In this document: positions 27,200 through 36,383 of the stretch, piece after piece | Layout: every line of letters starts with the position of its first letter | Position numbering within the stretch: the first letter of the stretch is position 1 | DNA from: Clostridia bacterium | GTDB taxonomy: Bacteria > Bacillota > Clostridia > Oscillospirales > Acutalibacteraceae | Direction: 5' to 3' | DNA: 64,000 nucleotides | Assembly: GCA_024404095.1 (NCBI GenBank) | Contig: JAKSQO010000004.1 | Location: 1 to 64,000, forward strand | The notes under the pieces: generated by a model | What the model was told of the DNA's origin: nothing | The model's database searches: none | Seen by the model: the letters and a program-made list of their open reading frames with translations, nothing else | Made by a program: the position numbers and the translations under genes

Positions 27200-27732
27200 A
27201 CGTAATTTATGTTATTTCAAAATATCTGACCGTTTTAGGCTCACTTCTTAAGGGCTTCTGGGAGCATCTTTTCTGCCGTATGCTTGCTGTTCCTGTTCAG
27301 GACGCAAGATATCTTCAGGCAAACGAGCTTTGCGGTCACGTTGAGCACGATTTTACAAAGCGTAAGGGCGCGGCATTTTTCCTCTGCTATCTGCCCGGTT
27401 TTATGAACAGACTTTTCGGCTACGGAATGTTTATCGGAAGCTATGCGGCTCTGTTTATTCTTAAGCTTCCGGCTGATGCTGCTCTGTTCGGCGTCTGCAT
27501 CGCTCTGCTTTACATCGGGGCTTCGCTTCTCTGCAACAACGCTCCTCTCTATGAGGACGCGCTCAATAACTGGGATCTGCTTTACGGTAAGAACGAAAAG
27601 ACTAATATTATTGTAAAGATTCTTGCTTTCATTCCGTCGGTTTACTTCATTGTTTCCGCATGGCTTGAAAAGCACGCAGTCAGTCTGCTGATTTTCATTG
27701 CAGCAATTCTTGTCGGAATTTTTGTTCTCTGA
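27196..27732 (+). CDS. Small integral membrane protein of unknown function
   Basis: A 178-residue protein with hydrophobic segments near residues 58-108 and two more from about 138 to the end. The N-terminal ~55 residues are soluble or amphipathic (VPVQDARYLQANELCGHVEH). No family is recognised. It overlaps the TPR gene by four bases (ATGA), so the two products are probably made together and may interact. It ends just before the repeat at 27733, which supplies a terminator. Confidence 0.65.
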   Translation: MNVIYVISKYLTVLGSLLKGFWEHLFCRMLAVPVQDARYLQANELCGHVEHDFTKRKGAAFFLCYLPGFMNRLFGYGMFIGSYAALFILKLPADAALFGVCIALLYIGASLLCNNAPLYEDALNNWDLLYGKNEKTNIIVKILAFIPSVYFIVSAWLEKHAVSLLIFIAAILVGIFVL

Positions 27733-27817
27733 TTAAAATAAGGGATTTAAGATTCAAATCTGAGTTTCAGATAATGATCTTAAATCCCTTTTGTATTATT
27801 TTGTTTTTCGGTCTGCG
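27733..27817. repeat. 85-nt structured intergenic repeat, copy B
   Basis: Second copy of the element at 18191-18274. The outer stem pairs GGGATTTAAGAT (27742 on) with its complement ending at 27788. The inner stem ATCTGA/TCAGAT is longer than in copy A, and the T-rich tail ends CGGTCTGCG. Like copy A it lies between two converging genes and can serve as a terminator. The flanking inverted ends seen around copy A are absent. Confidence 0.85.
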
Positions 27818-27834
27818 ATTAAAGGACCTTTTTA

Positions 27835-29910
27835 TCAGAATTGGTTTATTACTTCGGAATACTTTTCAACAAGCTCCCTTGCAACGTCGATAACATCCTC
27901 TTCTCCGATGCCGTCCTTGCGCGGAATATAATCCTCGAGGAACTGATTATCAAAATTTGCAAGTCGCTTAAGCTGATACGAGCCCTTGTAATCATTGCGC
28001 TCATAAGGACGTTTCTTTGAATTATCCTTAAGCTTTTTCGGGTTGTCAAAGTAGACTGCAAGCGAACGGTAATACATAAACCAGCGCTTTGCGTAATAGT
28101 CCTTAATCAGTCCGCCCCACTCAGCCCATGCTGTGTCATAGAGGAAAGTATGACCGAGCGGACCCCATATTGTATGAAGCATAAGGAAGTTGATGTCAAT
28201 CGCTTCCTTTTCTTCTTTGTTCTGACCGAGGAAATGCGCCTCCTCATATCTTGTTGAAAGGTTTGTTTCCTCTCGTGTTTTCAAAAGTCTGTCAAGGTCT
28301 TCACATATTTCAAGGAAAAGATTGCTTGCCTGCTCAAAGTTATGAACATTCTGACTTTTGAAAAACTCAGTTGCGGTTTTGTAAACTGGAGCGGCAAAGT
28401 CGCTGAGAGCCTGACGGAGCACCGACTGGATATCTGCACGGACTGCGTCAACCTTTCTTGCCTCGTTTTCAAGCATACTCTTTGCGATTTTGAAAAGCTC
28501 TTTCGGGTCATATTTGCGCTCCATTGTATCAAACAGAGCGGTATGTTCAATTTTTGTGGTTGGTCTTGCACAGATTATCGAGCCAACGCTTTCGTCACTT
28601 GTGTAGCAGAGATTTTTGAGCTTGATAAGGTCATTTGTATATGCGTCTGTCTTGTATCGCTTCTGTGCAAAATCCTTTGTAAATTCATCGCTGTCAAAGG
28701 CTTCGTCAGCTGTCGCAGACTTAAGTACAGCGGCGCAGTAGAGAGGATTTTCTCTGAATGTGTCAAGCTCGACCGCAGTTCCGAGTGAACCCTCATCCGT
28801 TGAGAACGGACATCCGCAGACCCTGTTCATATCTCCGTAAATAGCTGTTCTGCCGTAAAGGTTACCCTTGATTGCTGTTATATATTTTGTTCCGCTAAGA
28901 AGAGACTCATCGCCCGAATCGTTGATGAAGATAAACTTCTTGCCCGAAATTTCCTTAAAGAAATCAGCTCCGATTGAGCTCAGATGTGTATAACACACAG
29001 CCTCGGGGTCAAATTCGTGGAGCACCTCGGAAATACTTTCACCGATTGCGGCAAGATGAGAGCTGAAGCCCTTCGGATTGACGTCATAAAGCGGCTCAAA
29101 GAAATAGCTCTTTGTTTCACCGAGCAGCTCCTGCTGTTTTTTGAGAAATCTCAGATTGAATATTCCGAAGAACGGGTTATCCGCCTTGATAAAGAAAATC
29201 GGCGGGAAATTGTACCACTGCGGAGCCTTGAAAATATTCATTTTGATGTATTTTTTTCTTGTACTGAACGGAACGCTCGGAAGTGCGGCAGGCAGAATAG
29301 GAGAAATGCCGAGCTCGTTTTCACGCTCAACAATTCTTTTACCGATATAAACCTTTCGGTCAAGATACTCCTTGCTGTTGACGCTGTTAAGTCCTGCGAC
29401 ATTGCCGGTCAGCTGACGCATAAGAAACGCAGGACCGCTTGAAAATTCAAGGCAGAGCTTTTCGTCAAGCCCCATATCATTGAGGAAATGAAACAGGACA
29501 CCGTCAAATCCGACAGGCTGAAGTGCGGCATTGATGCCGTGCATTGCCATAAAGTCAATTTCCTTTTCCCAACGGTCAAAGCCCCAGTAGTTTCCCTCAA
29601 GAGCGAAAAACTCATAGCTTGTACGCGCACGGATTTTCTGTTTTACCGTAAAGCTGATTTTCTTTTCGGGCAGGGGGGTTGTACCTGTTGACGAAATATC
29701 GTAATCACCGTTTGTGATAACGATACCGCAGTACTCGTTAAGATAGCGGTAGTATGCCATGGCAAGGCTCAGATTGCTGTTGCCGGCAAGAACAACCTTT
29801 CCGTTCTCTGAATATATTTCATAACGGTCAAAGCCATTGTCGTTTTCTATGTTTTTAAGTATAAAATTGTCGCTTATTTTCGGGGTGTTTCGTTTGATAA
29901 GTTCAATCAT
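27835..29910 (-). CDS. Divergent alpha-N-acetylglucosaminidase-like protein (GH89)
   Basis: A 691-residue protein with the NAGLU/GH89 plan: an N-terminal alpha/beta domain, then the catalytic region with FDRWEKEIDFMAMHGINAAL, GPAFLMRQLTGN and ELGISPILPAALPSVP, and a C-terminal helical domain with TIWGPLGHTFLYDTAWAEWG. GH89 enzymes remove alpha-linked GlcNAc, as found on mucin. Here the first catalytic Glu (normally in FNE) appears as Asp (D276 in PLYDVNPKG), and the NFGG loop is rewritten as GNLYG. A candidate second Glu is E373 in STDEGS. There is no signal peptide. It is monocistronic with AGGAG upstream. Activity or specificity may differ from classical NAGLU. Confidence 0.72.
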   Translation of the reverse strand: MIELIKRNTPKISDNFILKNIENDNGFDRYEIYSENGKVVLAGNSNLSLAMAYYRYLNEYCGIVITNGDYDISSTGTTPLPEKKISFTVKQKIRARTSYEFFALEGNYWGFDRWEKEIDFMAMHGINAALQPVGFDGVLFHFLNDMGLDEKLCLEFSSGPAFLMRQLTGNVAGLNSVNSKEYLDRKVYIGKRIVERENELGISPILPAALPSVPFSTRKKYIKMNIFKAPQWYNFPPIFFIKADNPFFGIFNLRFLKKQQELLGETKSYFFEPLYDVNPKGFSSHLAAIGESISEVLHEFDPEAVCYTHLSSIGADFFKEISGKKFIFINDSGDESLLSGTKYITAIKGNLYGRTAIYGDMNRVCGCPFSTDEGSLGTAVELDTFRENPLYCAAVLKSATADEAFDSDEFTKDFAQKRYKTDAYTNDLIKLKNLCYTSDESVGSIICARPTTKIEHTALFDTMERKYDPKELFKIAKSMLENEARKVDAVRADIQSVLRQALSDFAAPVYKTATEFFKSQNVHNFEQASNLFLEICEDLDRLLKTREETNLSTRYEEAHFLGQNKEEKEAIDINFLMLHTIWGPLGHTFLYDTAWAEWGGLIKDYYAKRWFMYYRSLAVYFDNPKKLKDNSKKRPYERNDYKGSYQLKRLANFDNQFLEDYIPRKDGIGEEDVIDVARELVEKYSEVINQF

Positions 29911-30008
29911 ATTTATTCTCCTGTGACGTATTGTATATTATTATACATTCTGTTTGCGAATAAATAAAGCAAATTTATAAAAAAAGTGTGAAATTTTGCA
30001 TTAAAGGC

Positions 30009-30037
30009 TTTACATAATTGCCGATATAAAGTAAAAT
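30009..30037 (+). promoter_or_regulatory. Promoter for the pyrH-frr cluster
   Basis: TTTACA (30009-30014), 17 bases, TAAAAT (30032-30037), 34 bases upstream of the chosen pyrH start. Good agreement with the vegetative sigma consensus. Confidence 0.7.
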
Positions 30038-30071
30038 ATTATCAATTAACATAATGGCGGTGTATGTATTT

Positions 30072-30770
30072 ATGTATAAGAGAATTCTTCTTAAGTTAAG
30101 CGGCGAGGTTCTTGCAGGTGCACAGGGTCACGGCATTGACTTCGACATGGTAACTAATGTTTGTACTTATGTAAAGCGTGTTTCTGAAATGGGCGTTCAG
30201 GTCGGTCTTGTTGTCGGCGGCGGAAACTTCTGGCGCGGCAGAAGCAGCGGCACAATGAACAGAACCCGTGCTGACAATATGGGAATGCTTGCAACGGTTA
30301 TGAACTCTCTTGCTCTTTGCGAGGCTCTTGAGCAGCTCGGCGTAAAGGCAAGGGTTATGTCATCGGTTGCTATGCAGCCTATCGCTGAGCAGTATGTTGC
30401 ACGTGATGCAGTTAAGCATCTTGAAGCAGGCGAGGTTGTAATTTTCGGCTGCGGCACAGGCTGTCCGTTCTTCTCAACGGACACAACAGCGGCTCTGCGT
30501 GCGGCTGAAATTGAGGCAGACGTTATTTTCAAGGCAACAAACGTTGACGGCGTTTATGATAAAGACCCCAACAAATTTGCCGATGCAGTAAAGTACGATG
30601 TGCTTTCACACTCTGAGGTTCTTGCAAAGGGACTTAAGGTTATGGACAGCACAGCGGCTTCACTTTGCAGAGACAACGGAATTGCAATTCTTGTTTTCAA
30701 TCTTGAAGACCCTGAGAATATCATCAGAGCTGTCAAGGGCGAGAACATCGGTACTTTGGTTAAAGAATAA
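30072..30770 (+). CDS. pyrH: UMP kinase
   Basis: A hexameric bacterial UMP kinase (amino acid kinase fold) making UDP for RNA, DNA and cell wall precursors. Signatures are [44 protein letters not shown] and [12 protein letters not shown]. An in-frame ATG at 30054 would add six unusual residues. The ATG at 30072 begins [12 protein letters not shown], as in relatives, and has a GGCGGT 8 bases upstream, giving 232 residues. rpsB and tsf, which often precede pyrH, are absent here; a promoter directly precedes it. frr follows 20 bases later. Confidence 0.96.
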   Translation: MYKRILLKLSGEVLAGAQGHGIDFDMVTNVCTYVKRVSEMGVQVGLVVGGGNFWRGRSSGTMNRTRADNMGMLATVMNSLALCEALEQLGVKARVMSSVAMQPIAEQYVARDAVKHLEAGEVVIFGCGTGCPFFSTDTTAALRAAEIEADVIFKATNVDGVYDKDPNKFADAVKYDVLSHSEVLAKGLKVMDSTAASLCRDNGIAILVFNLEDPENIIRAVKGENIGTLVKE

Positions 30771-30790
30771 TTCATAAAGGAGTATTTGTT

Positions 30791-31345
30791 ATGAAAGAAA
30801 TTTATAATGCAGCAAGAGAAAAAATGAACAAGACAGTTAATGCTCTTGTAAACGAATATGCATCAATCAGAGCAGGCCGTGCAAACGCATCTGTTCTTGA
30901 CAAGGTTCTGGTTGACTATTACGGAGTTCCCACACCCATCAATCAGATGGCCGCTATCTCCGTTTCAGAGGCAAGAATCCTTGTTATTCAGCCGTGGGAT
31001 AAGTCAACACTTACACCTATCTACAAGGCAATTCAGACATCAGACATCGGCATCAACCCCACAAACGACGGTTCTGTTGTACGTCTTGTTTTCCCTCCCC
31101 TTACAGAGGACAGACGTAAGGAGCTTGTTAAGGAAATCAAGAAGATTGCCGAGGAAAGAAAGGTAACTATCCGTTCAATCCGTCGTGACTACATTGATAA
31201 AATCAAGAAGATGCAGAAGGCTTCCGAGATTACAGAGGATGCTCTCAAGGACGGCGAGGAACAGCTTCAGAAGATTACAGACGAGTTTGTAAAGAACATC
31301 GACAAGGAAGCAGAGAAAAAAGAAAAAGAAGTAATGGAAATCTGA
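30791..31345 (+). CDS. frr: Ribosome recycling factor
   Basis: A 184-residue RRF that, with EF-G, splits the post-termination ribosome. The conserved ASIRAGRANASVLDKVLVDYY and PWDKSTLTPIYKAIQTSDIG are present, with the characteristic charged three-helix bundle at both ends. AAAGGAG precedes the ATG. It is in the pyrH operon, and a hairpin with weak terminator character follows at 31378-31403. Confidence 0.97.
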   Translation: MKEIYNAAREKMNKTVNALVNEYASIRAGRANASVLDKVLVDYYGVPTPINQMAAISVSEARILVIQPWDKSTLTPIYKAIQTSDIGINPTNDGSVVRLVFPPLTEDRRKELVKEIKKIAEERKVTIRSIRRDYIDKIKKMQKASEITEDALKDGEEQLQKITDEFVKNIDKEAEKKEKEVMEI

Positions 31346-31377
31346 GTCTGTTACCTTCATTTTTCGTTAAGCTTAAT

Positions 31378-31403
31378 CAGGGCAGGCTTCACGGTCTGCC
31401 CTG
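31378..31403 (+). terminator. Hairpin between frr and uppS, weak terminator candidate
   Basis: An 8-bp stem, CAGGGCAG (31378-31385) with CTGCCCTG (31396-31403), plus a G.U and a C-G pair, followed by TTGATTT. The missing long U-tract suggests partial termination or mRNA processing, giving lower expression of downstream genes. Confidence 0.5.
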
Positions 31404-31424
31404 TTGATTTAGAGGTGCAAAAAT

Positions 31425-32141
31425 ATGGAAAAAAGAAATGTGCCGAAGCATATAGGTATTATTATGGACGGCAACGGACGTTGGGCAAAGCAGAGAGGCT
31501 TGCCGCGTTCCGAGGGACATAAGGCGGGCGCAAATGTTTTCAGAAAAATCTGCGACTATGCGGATGAAATCGGCGTAAAGTATATTACGTTCTATGCTTT
31601 TTCAACCGAGAACTGGCGCAGACCTCCCGAAGAGGTAAGCGCACTTATGGATCTGTTCCGTGCATATCTGCGTGAAGCAGAGGAGCGTCAGGAGGAGAAC
31701 AGAGAGAAGGGCATGAGAATTCATTTTCTCGGTCACCGCGAGGGCGTTCCCGAGGATATTCTTGCTCTTTTTGATACAACTGAAGAGGAATCAAAGGACG
31801 CTGACAGAATTGATGTAAATATTGCAATCAATTATGGCGGCAGACTTGAAATTGTTGATGCTGTCAAGAAAATTGCCGAAAAAGTCAGGAACGGAGAAAT
31901 TGAACCCGAGGACATAACTGAGGACGATATTTCCAATAATATATATACGGCAGGTCAGGATGACCCCGACCTTATTATCCGTCCGAGCGGCGAATACAGA
32001 CTTTCAAATTTTCTTATCTGGCAGTCAGCTTATTCAGAATTCTGGTTCTCAGATATTCTCTGGCCCGATTTTACCGAAGCTGACCTTGATAAGGCAATTG
32101 ATGATTACAACAACAGAAACCGACGTTTCGGAGGAGTTTAA
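31425..32141 (+). CDS. uppS: Undecaprenyl diphosphate synthase
   Basis: A 238-residue cis-prenyltransferase that extends farnesyl diphosphate with isopentenyl units to C55-PP, the lipid carrier for peptidoglycan and surface glycans. Signatures are HIGIIMDGNGRWAKQRGL (catalytic Asp in MDGNGRWA), TFYAFSTENWRRPPEEV and DLIIRPSGEYRLSNFLIWQS with SEFWFSDILWPDF. AGAGGTG precedes the ATG. It is followed two bases later by cdsA. Identification is secure. Confidence 0.97.
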   Translation: MEKRNVPKHIGIIMDGNGRWAKQRGLPRSEGHKAGANVFRKICDYADEIGVKYITFYAFSTENWRRPPEEVSALMDLFRAYLREAEERQEENREKGMRIHFLGHREGVPEDILALFDTTEEESKDADRIDVNIAINYGGRLEIVDAVKKIAEKVRNGEIEPEDITEDDISNNIYTAGQDDPDLIIRPSGEYRLSNFLIWQSAYSEFWFSDILWPDFTEADLDKAIDDYNNRNRRFGGV

Positions 32142-32143
32142 TA

Positions 32144-32974
32144 ATGTTAAAAAGAATAATTTCAGGTGTGGTTATCATAGGTATTCTTGTGCTTACACTT
32201 GTATTTATGAAAACACCTGTTCTTACTGTGTTTATTTCACTGGTCAGCGCAATCGGTGTGTATGAGCTGAACAATATTTTTAAGGTTAAAAAGCCTGCGA
32301 TGGTTCTTTCGATTGCAATGGCGGCGGTTATTCCGTTCTGGCTTTCACTTTGGGATTTATCTCTTTTCGGTGAGGTTGCAGGCTTTTATATAATCGCAAT
32401 GCTGATTATGATGGTCAAATGGCACGGTGAGCTGAAGTTTGAGCAGATTGCAGTTTCAATTATCTCATCGCTTGCAATTCCGTGTTCACTCAGCTGTTGG
32501 ATTCGATTCGCTGAAGCTGAGTTCTTTGAAAGTGCGGCTTATTATTATATTCTGCTTGCCGTTTCCTGTGCATGGCTTTCCGACGTTTTCGCATATTTCT
32601 GCGGTGTTGCGTTCGGCAAGCACAAGATGACACCTGTTGTCAGCCCGAAGAAAACATGGGAGGGCGCAATCGGCGGAATCGTTATTACCGCAGGCGTAAA
32701 TGTTGCTTTTCATCTTATCTTTACATCGAAATTTCTTGGTGACGGAAAACTGCTCTGGGATTGGTATTATGTAGTTCCGATTTCAATTTCGCTTTCAATT
32801 ATCAGTATTTTCGGCGACCTTTCAGCATCTGTTATCAAGCGTCAGATTGGTGTCAAGGATTACGGCAATCTGATTCCCGGCCACGGCGGAATTATGGACA
32901 GATTTGACAGTATGCTTTTTGTATTCCCGTCACTTTACGCAATTTATACTGTTGCGGGACTGCTGAACGGTTAA
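32144..32974 (+). CDS. cdsA: Phosphatidate cytidylyltransferase
   Basis: A 276-residue membrane enzyme that converts phosphatidic acid and CTP to CDP-diacylglycerol, the branch point to phosphatidylglycerol and cardiolipin. About eight membrane helices are visible. The family signature SVIKRQIGVKDYGNLIPGHG, continuing GIMDRFDSM, lies near the C terminus. CGGAGGA upstream fits the ATG at 32144. It is in the uppS-cdsA-dxr-rseP-ispG cluster common in Gram-positives. Confidence 0.96.
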   Translation: MLKRIISGVVIIGILVLTLVFMKTPVLTVFISLVSAIGVYELNNIFKVKKPAMVLSIAMAAVIPFWLSLWDLSLFGEVAGFYIIAMLIMMVKWHGELKFEQIAVSIISSLAIPCSLSCWIRFAEAEFFESAAYYYILLAVSCAWLSDVFAYFCGVAFGKHKMTPVVSPKKTWEGAIGGIVITAGVNVAFHLIFTSKFLGDGKLLWDWYYVVPISISLSIISIFGDLSASVIKRQIGVKDYGNLIPGHGGIMDRFDSMLFVFPSLYAIYTVAGLLNG

Positions 32975-32983
32975 GGTGATTTT

Positions 32984-34126
32984 ATGAAAAAAATAACAAT
33001 TCTCGGTTCGACAGGCTCTATCGGAACACAGGCACTCGAGGTTATCGAGATGCAGGGTTACGAGGTGCTTGCACTCACGGCAAGTACAAATGTCGGCATT
33101 ATAGAAAATCAGATAAGAAAATTCAAGCCGAAGTATGCCGCTATGGTTGACGAAAAAGCGGCGGCTGAGCTGAAAGACAAGGTTGCGGATACCGATACAA
33201 AGGTGCTTTCGGGTATTGACGGTGTGTGCGAGTGCGCTTCGCTTGAGGCCGATTATGTGCTTAACAGCATTGTGGGCATGGCAGGACTTCGCCCTACCGT
33301 TGCAGCTATCGAAGCAGGCAACGATATCGCTCTCGCTAACAAGGAAACTCTTGTTGCGGGCGGTCAGCTCGTTATGGGTATGGCTAAGGAAAAGGGCGTA
33401 AGCATTCTGCCCGTTGACAGCGAGCATTCGGCAATTTTTCAGTCACTTCAGGGCTGTGTTGACCGTAAAGAGGTCAAAAGGCTTATCCTTACTGCGTCGG
33501 GTGGTCCGTTCTTCGGAAAGAAGAGAAGCGAACTTGCTGATGTAACCGTCAAGGAGGCTCTCAATCATCCGAACTGGAGCATGGGCGCAAAAATAACCAT
33601 TGACTCTGCTTCAATGATGAATAAGGGACTTGAGCTAATTGAAGCTGTGTGGCTTTTCAATATGAAGCCCGATGATATTGATATCGTTGTTCACCGTCAG
33701 AGCGTTGTTCATTCGCTCGTTGAGTATTGCGATAATTCGGTTATCGCTCAGCTTGGTGTTCCCGATATGCGTATCCCTATTCAGTACGCTCTGACCTACC
33801 CGAACCGAATTCCGTCACCTGTTAAACAGCTTTCTCTGACGGATTACGGCACACTTACATTTGATAAACCCGATTATGAAACCTTCGGTCTTATCAATGT
33901 CTGCCGAAAGGCTATCAATGACGGCGGTCTTTATCCCGCCTGTGCTAATGCCGCGAACGAAGAGGCGAACCTCTCTTTCAGAAACGGAAAGATTAAGTTT
34001 TTGCAGATTGAGGAGCTTGTGCGTTCAGCGGTTGAGGCTTCTCAGAAATATAATCAGTACACCCTTGACAATGTGCTTTCAATGTATGACTGGGCAAGGG
34101 AATACGTTAAGACAAAAATTAACTAA
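32984..34126 (+). CDS. dxr: 1-deoxy-D-xylulose 5-phosphate reductoisomerase
   Basis: A 380-residue NADPH-dependent enzyme that makes methylerythritol phosphate, the committed step of the MEP isoprenoid pathway and the target of fosmidomycin. The Rossmann start ILGSTGSIGTQALEVIE, the NKETLVAGGQLV stretch, the metal-binding LPVDSEHSAIFQSLQG and TASGGPFF are all present. It works with ispG, also in this cluster, to supply isoprenoids to UppS. The length is normal. Confidence 0.97.
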   Translation: MKKITILGSTGSIGTQALEVIEMQGYEVLALTASTNVGIIENQIRKFKPKYAAMVDEKAAAELKDKVADTDTKVLSGIDGVCECASLEADYVLNSIVGMAGLRPTVAAIEAGNDIALANKETLVAGGQLVMGMAKEKGVSILPVDSEHSAIFQSLQGCVDRKEVKRLILTASGGPFFGKKRSELADVTVKEALNHPNWSMGAKITIDSASMMNKGLELIEAVWLFNMKPDDIDIVVHRQSVVHSLVEYCDNSVIAQLGVPDMRIPIQYALTYPNRIPSPVKQLSLTDYGTLTFDKPDYETFGLINVCRKAINDGGLYPACANAANEEANLSFRNGKIKFLQIEELVRSAVEASQKYNQYTLDNVLSMYDWAREYVKTKIN

Positions 34127-34152
34127 CAATAATTCAATCTGGATGTGATCAG

Positions 34153-35199
34153 TTGAGTATTTTATCGGCGATTGCAAGCAAATGGACAGTTTTGGTTGCA
34201 ATATTATTTTTCGGAATCATTATAATGGTGCATGAGGCAGGACACTTTACCTTTGCCAAGCTTTTCGGAGTCAAGGTAAATGAGTTCTCTATCGGCATGG
34301 GACCCAAAATTCTCAGTCGCAAGAAGGGCGAGACACGCTATTCGTGGCGACTTCTGCCAATCGGCGGCTATGTCAGCATGGAGGGCGAGGATTCTGACAG
34401 CGAGGATGAACGTGCTTTCGGCAAAAAGCCCTGCTGGCAGAGAATCGTTATTGTTGTTGCGGGTGCGCTTGTCAACATAATAATCGGTCTTATCCTTGTT
34501 GCCGTTTCACTCGGCATTTCAGACAGTCTTGCCGGAACAAACTATATTCACAGCTTTTACGATGCAAACGGCAAACAGGTTGCTGAAATGAACGGACTTA
34601 AGTCGCAGGATAAAATTCTGAAAATTGACGGCAAAAATGTTTATTACTACACGGATGTATATTATCTTGCAAGCCGTGACGCAGGCAAAACGTCAGATGT
34701 TACAGTTATCCGTGACGGCAAAAAGATGGAACTCAACGGAATTGAATTTCCGTCATCCTCACTTGTTATCACGGGTATAAATAAAACTCCGCTTACGGTT
34801 TTTAAGGATACCTTCAAGGAATCGGTCAGCATCTGCCGCATGGTATGGCTCAGTCTGTTTGACCTTGTAACAGGTAAGTATTCGGTTAAGGATGTTTCAG
34901 GTCCTGTCGGTGTTGTTGATGTTGTTTCAAAGACAGCGGAGGAATCCGTCAAGGAGTCTGACCCATCGGGACTGCTTACAATGCTTGCGCTGATTACAAT
35001 CAATATCGGACTTTTCAACCTTCTTCCGATTCCTGCTCTTGACGGCGGCCGGCTTCTGTTCCTCGTTATTGAGCTTATCAGACGTAAGCCTGTCAATCAG
35101 AAGTATGAATCGCTTGTTCACGGAATAGGTATGGCACTCTTGCTGTTATTTATGGCGGCAATCACATTCAAGGATATTTATACACTTGTTGTCAAATAA
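34153..35199 (+). CDS. rseP: RIP metalloprotease RseP (site-2 protease)
   Basis: A 348-residue intramembrane zinc protease that cuts membrane-bound substrates such as anti-sigma factors. The zinc motif is MVHEAGHFTFAKLFG (H27, E28, H31), a PDZ domain spans about residues 120-200, and the second metal motif is LLPIPALDGGRLLF. Four membrane helices are expected. It begins with TTG, supported by TGGATG about 10 bases upstream and by the family-typical N terminus. It lies between dxr and ispG as in other Firmicutes; the substrate is not evident here. Confidence 0.93.
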   Translation: MSILSAIASKWTVLVAILFFGIIIMVHEAGHFTFAKLFGVKVNEFSIGMGPKILSRKKGETRYSWRLLPIGGYVSMEGEDSDSEDERAFGKKPCWQRIVIVVAGALVNIIIGLILVAVSLGISDSLAGTNYIHSFYDANGKQVAEMNGLKSQDKILKIDGKNVYYYTDVYYLASRDAGKTSDVTVIRDGKKMELNGIEFPSSSLVITGINKTPLTVFKDTFKESVSICRMVWLSLFDLVTGKYSVKDVSGPVGVVDVVSKTAEESVKESDPSGLLTMLALITINIGLFNLLPIPALDGGRLLFLVIELIRRKPVNQKYESLVHGIGMALLLLFMAAITFKDIYTLVVK

Positions 35200-35211
35200 A
35201 GGACGGTTTTT

Positions 35212-36261
35212 ATGGAACGCAGAGTAACAAAAAAAGTTAAAGTCGGAAATATATTTGTCGGCGGTGACGCGCCCGTAAGTGTGCAGTCAATGCTGAATAA
35301 GCCCGCGCACGATATTGAGGCGAGCGTGAAGCAGGCGGTCGAGCTTGAAAATGCAGGCTGTCAGATTATTCGCGGAGCTATTCCCGATATGGATGCGGTT
35401 AAGCTTATTCCTGCTCTTAAGGAGGCAGTCAGTGCTCCGATTGTTGCGGACATTCACTTTGACTACCGTCTTGCGATTGAAGCGGTAAACGCAGGTGTTG
35501 ACAAGGTTCGCATTAACCCGGGCAATATTGGCTCAGATGACAGAGTCAAGGCTGTCGTTGACGCTTGCAGAAGCAGAAATATTCCGATAAGAATCGGTGT
35601 TAATTCGGGTTCTGTTGAAAAGGAAATTCTTGCGAAGTACGGTGCACCTACGCCCGAAGCAATGGCGGAGAGTGCAATGTATCATGCATCTTTACTTGAA
35701 AAATTTGATTTTGACGATATTGTAATTTCAATCAAATCGTCAAACGTTGAGAATATGATTCGTGCCTATGAGATAGTTGCCGAGAAGTGCAGCTATCCGC
35801 TTCACCTCGGGGTAACCGAGGCAGGTACGGCGAGAATGGGACTCATTAAATCAAGCGCAGGTATAGGCAGTCTGCTTATGCACGGTATCGGTGATACAAT
35901 TCGTGTATCTCTGACGGATGACCCTGTAAACGAGGTTTACGCAGGTCTTGATATTCTCAAGGCGCTCGGACTTAAATCTGACAGTGTGCAGATTGTTTCG
36001 TGTCCGACCTGCGGAAGAACAAAGATTGACCTTATCAAAGTTGCAAACGAAGTTGAAACAGCATTGAAAGACTGCACAAAGAAAATCAAGGTTGCGGTTA
36101 TGGGCTGCGTTGTCAACGGCCCCGGTGAAGCAAGAGAGGCAGACATCGGAATCGCAGGCGGCGACGGTTGCGCAATGCTTTTCAAAAAGGGCGAAGTCAT
36201 CAGAAAAATTGATGAAAAGGATATTGTAACGGAATTGCTTAAGGAAATTGATAAGATGTAA
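35212..36261 (+). CDS. ispG: 4-hydroxy-3-methylbut-2-enyl diphosphate synthase
   Basis: A 349-residue [4Fe-4S] enzyme of the MEP pathway that reductively opens MEcPP to HMBPP. The N-terminal TIM barrel has VQSMLNKPAHDIEASVKQ and VADIHFDYRLAIEA. The cluster-binding part has SCPTCGRTKIDL and the third Cys in VMGCVVNGPGEAREADIG. AAAGGACGG precedes the ATG. In relatives polC normally follows; here a RAYT transposase gene is inserted in between. Confidence 0.97.
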   Translation: MERRVTKKVKVGNIFVGGDAPVSVQSMLNKPAHDIEASVKQAVELENAGCQIIRGAIPDMDAVKLIPALKEAVSAPIVADIHFDYRLAIEAVNAGVDKVRINPGNIGSDDRVKAVVDACRSRNIPIRIGVNSGSVEKEILAKYGAPTPEAMAESAMYHASLLEKFDFDDIVISIKSSNVENMIRAYEIVAEKCSYPLHLGVTEAGTARMGLIKSSAGIGSLLMHGIGDTIRVSLTDDPVNEVYAGLDILKALGLKSDSVQIVSCPTCGRTKIDLIKVANEVETALKDCTKKIKVAVMGCVVNGPGEAREADIGIAGGDGCAMLFKKGEVIRKIDEKDIVTELLKEIDKM

Positions 36262-36382
36262 AGGATGATTTGTCTATGAAGTCTTTTAATAAAACCATTG
36301 AAATGAAGATTTTCGATGGCAAGATTCCAATGGAGTGCCATTGAAAAGCTACGAACAGTCTGAGATAAAATAGATAAGATGT
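36250..36382 (+). repeat. Flanking segment between ispG and RAYT with a 10-bp direct repeat
   Basis: GATAAGATGT occurs at the end of ispG (36250-36259) and again just before the transposase start (36373-36382). Between them lies a hairpin CAATGG-AGTG-CCATTG. The repeat may be a trace of the insertion event or chance. No ribosome site of usual strength was found for the transposase. Confidence 0.4.
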
Positions 36383-36383
36383 G

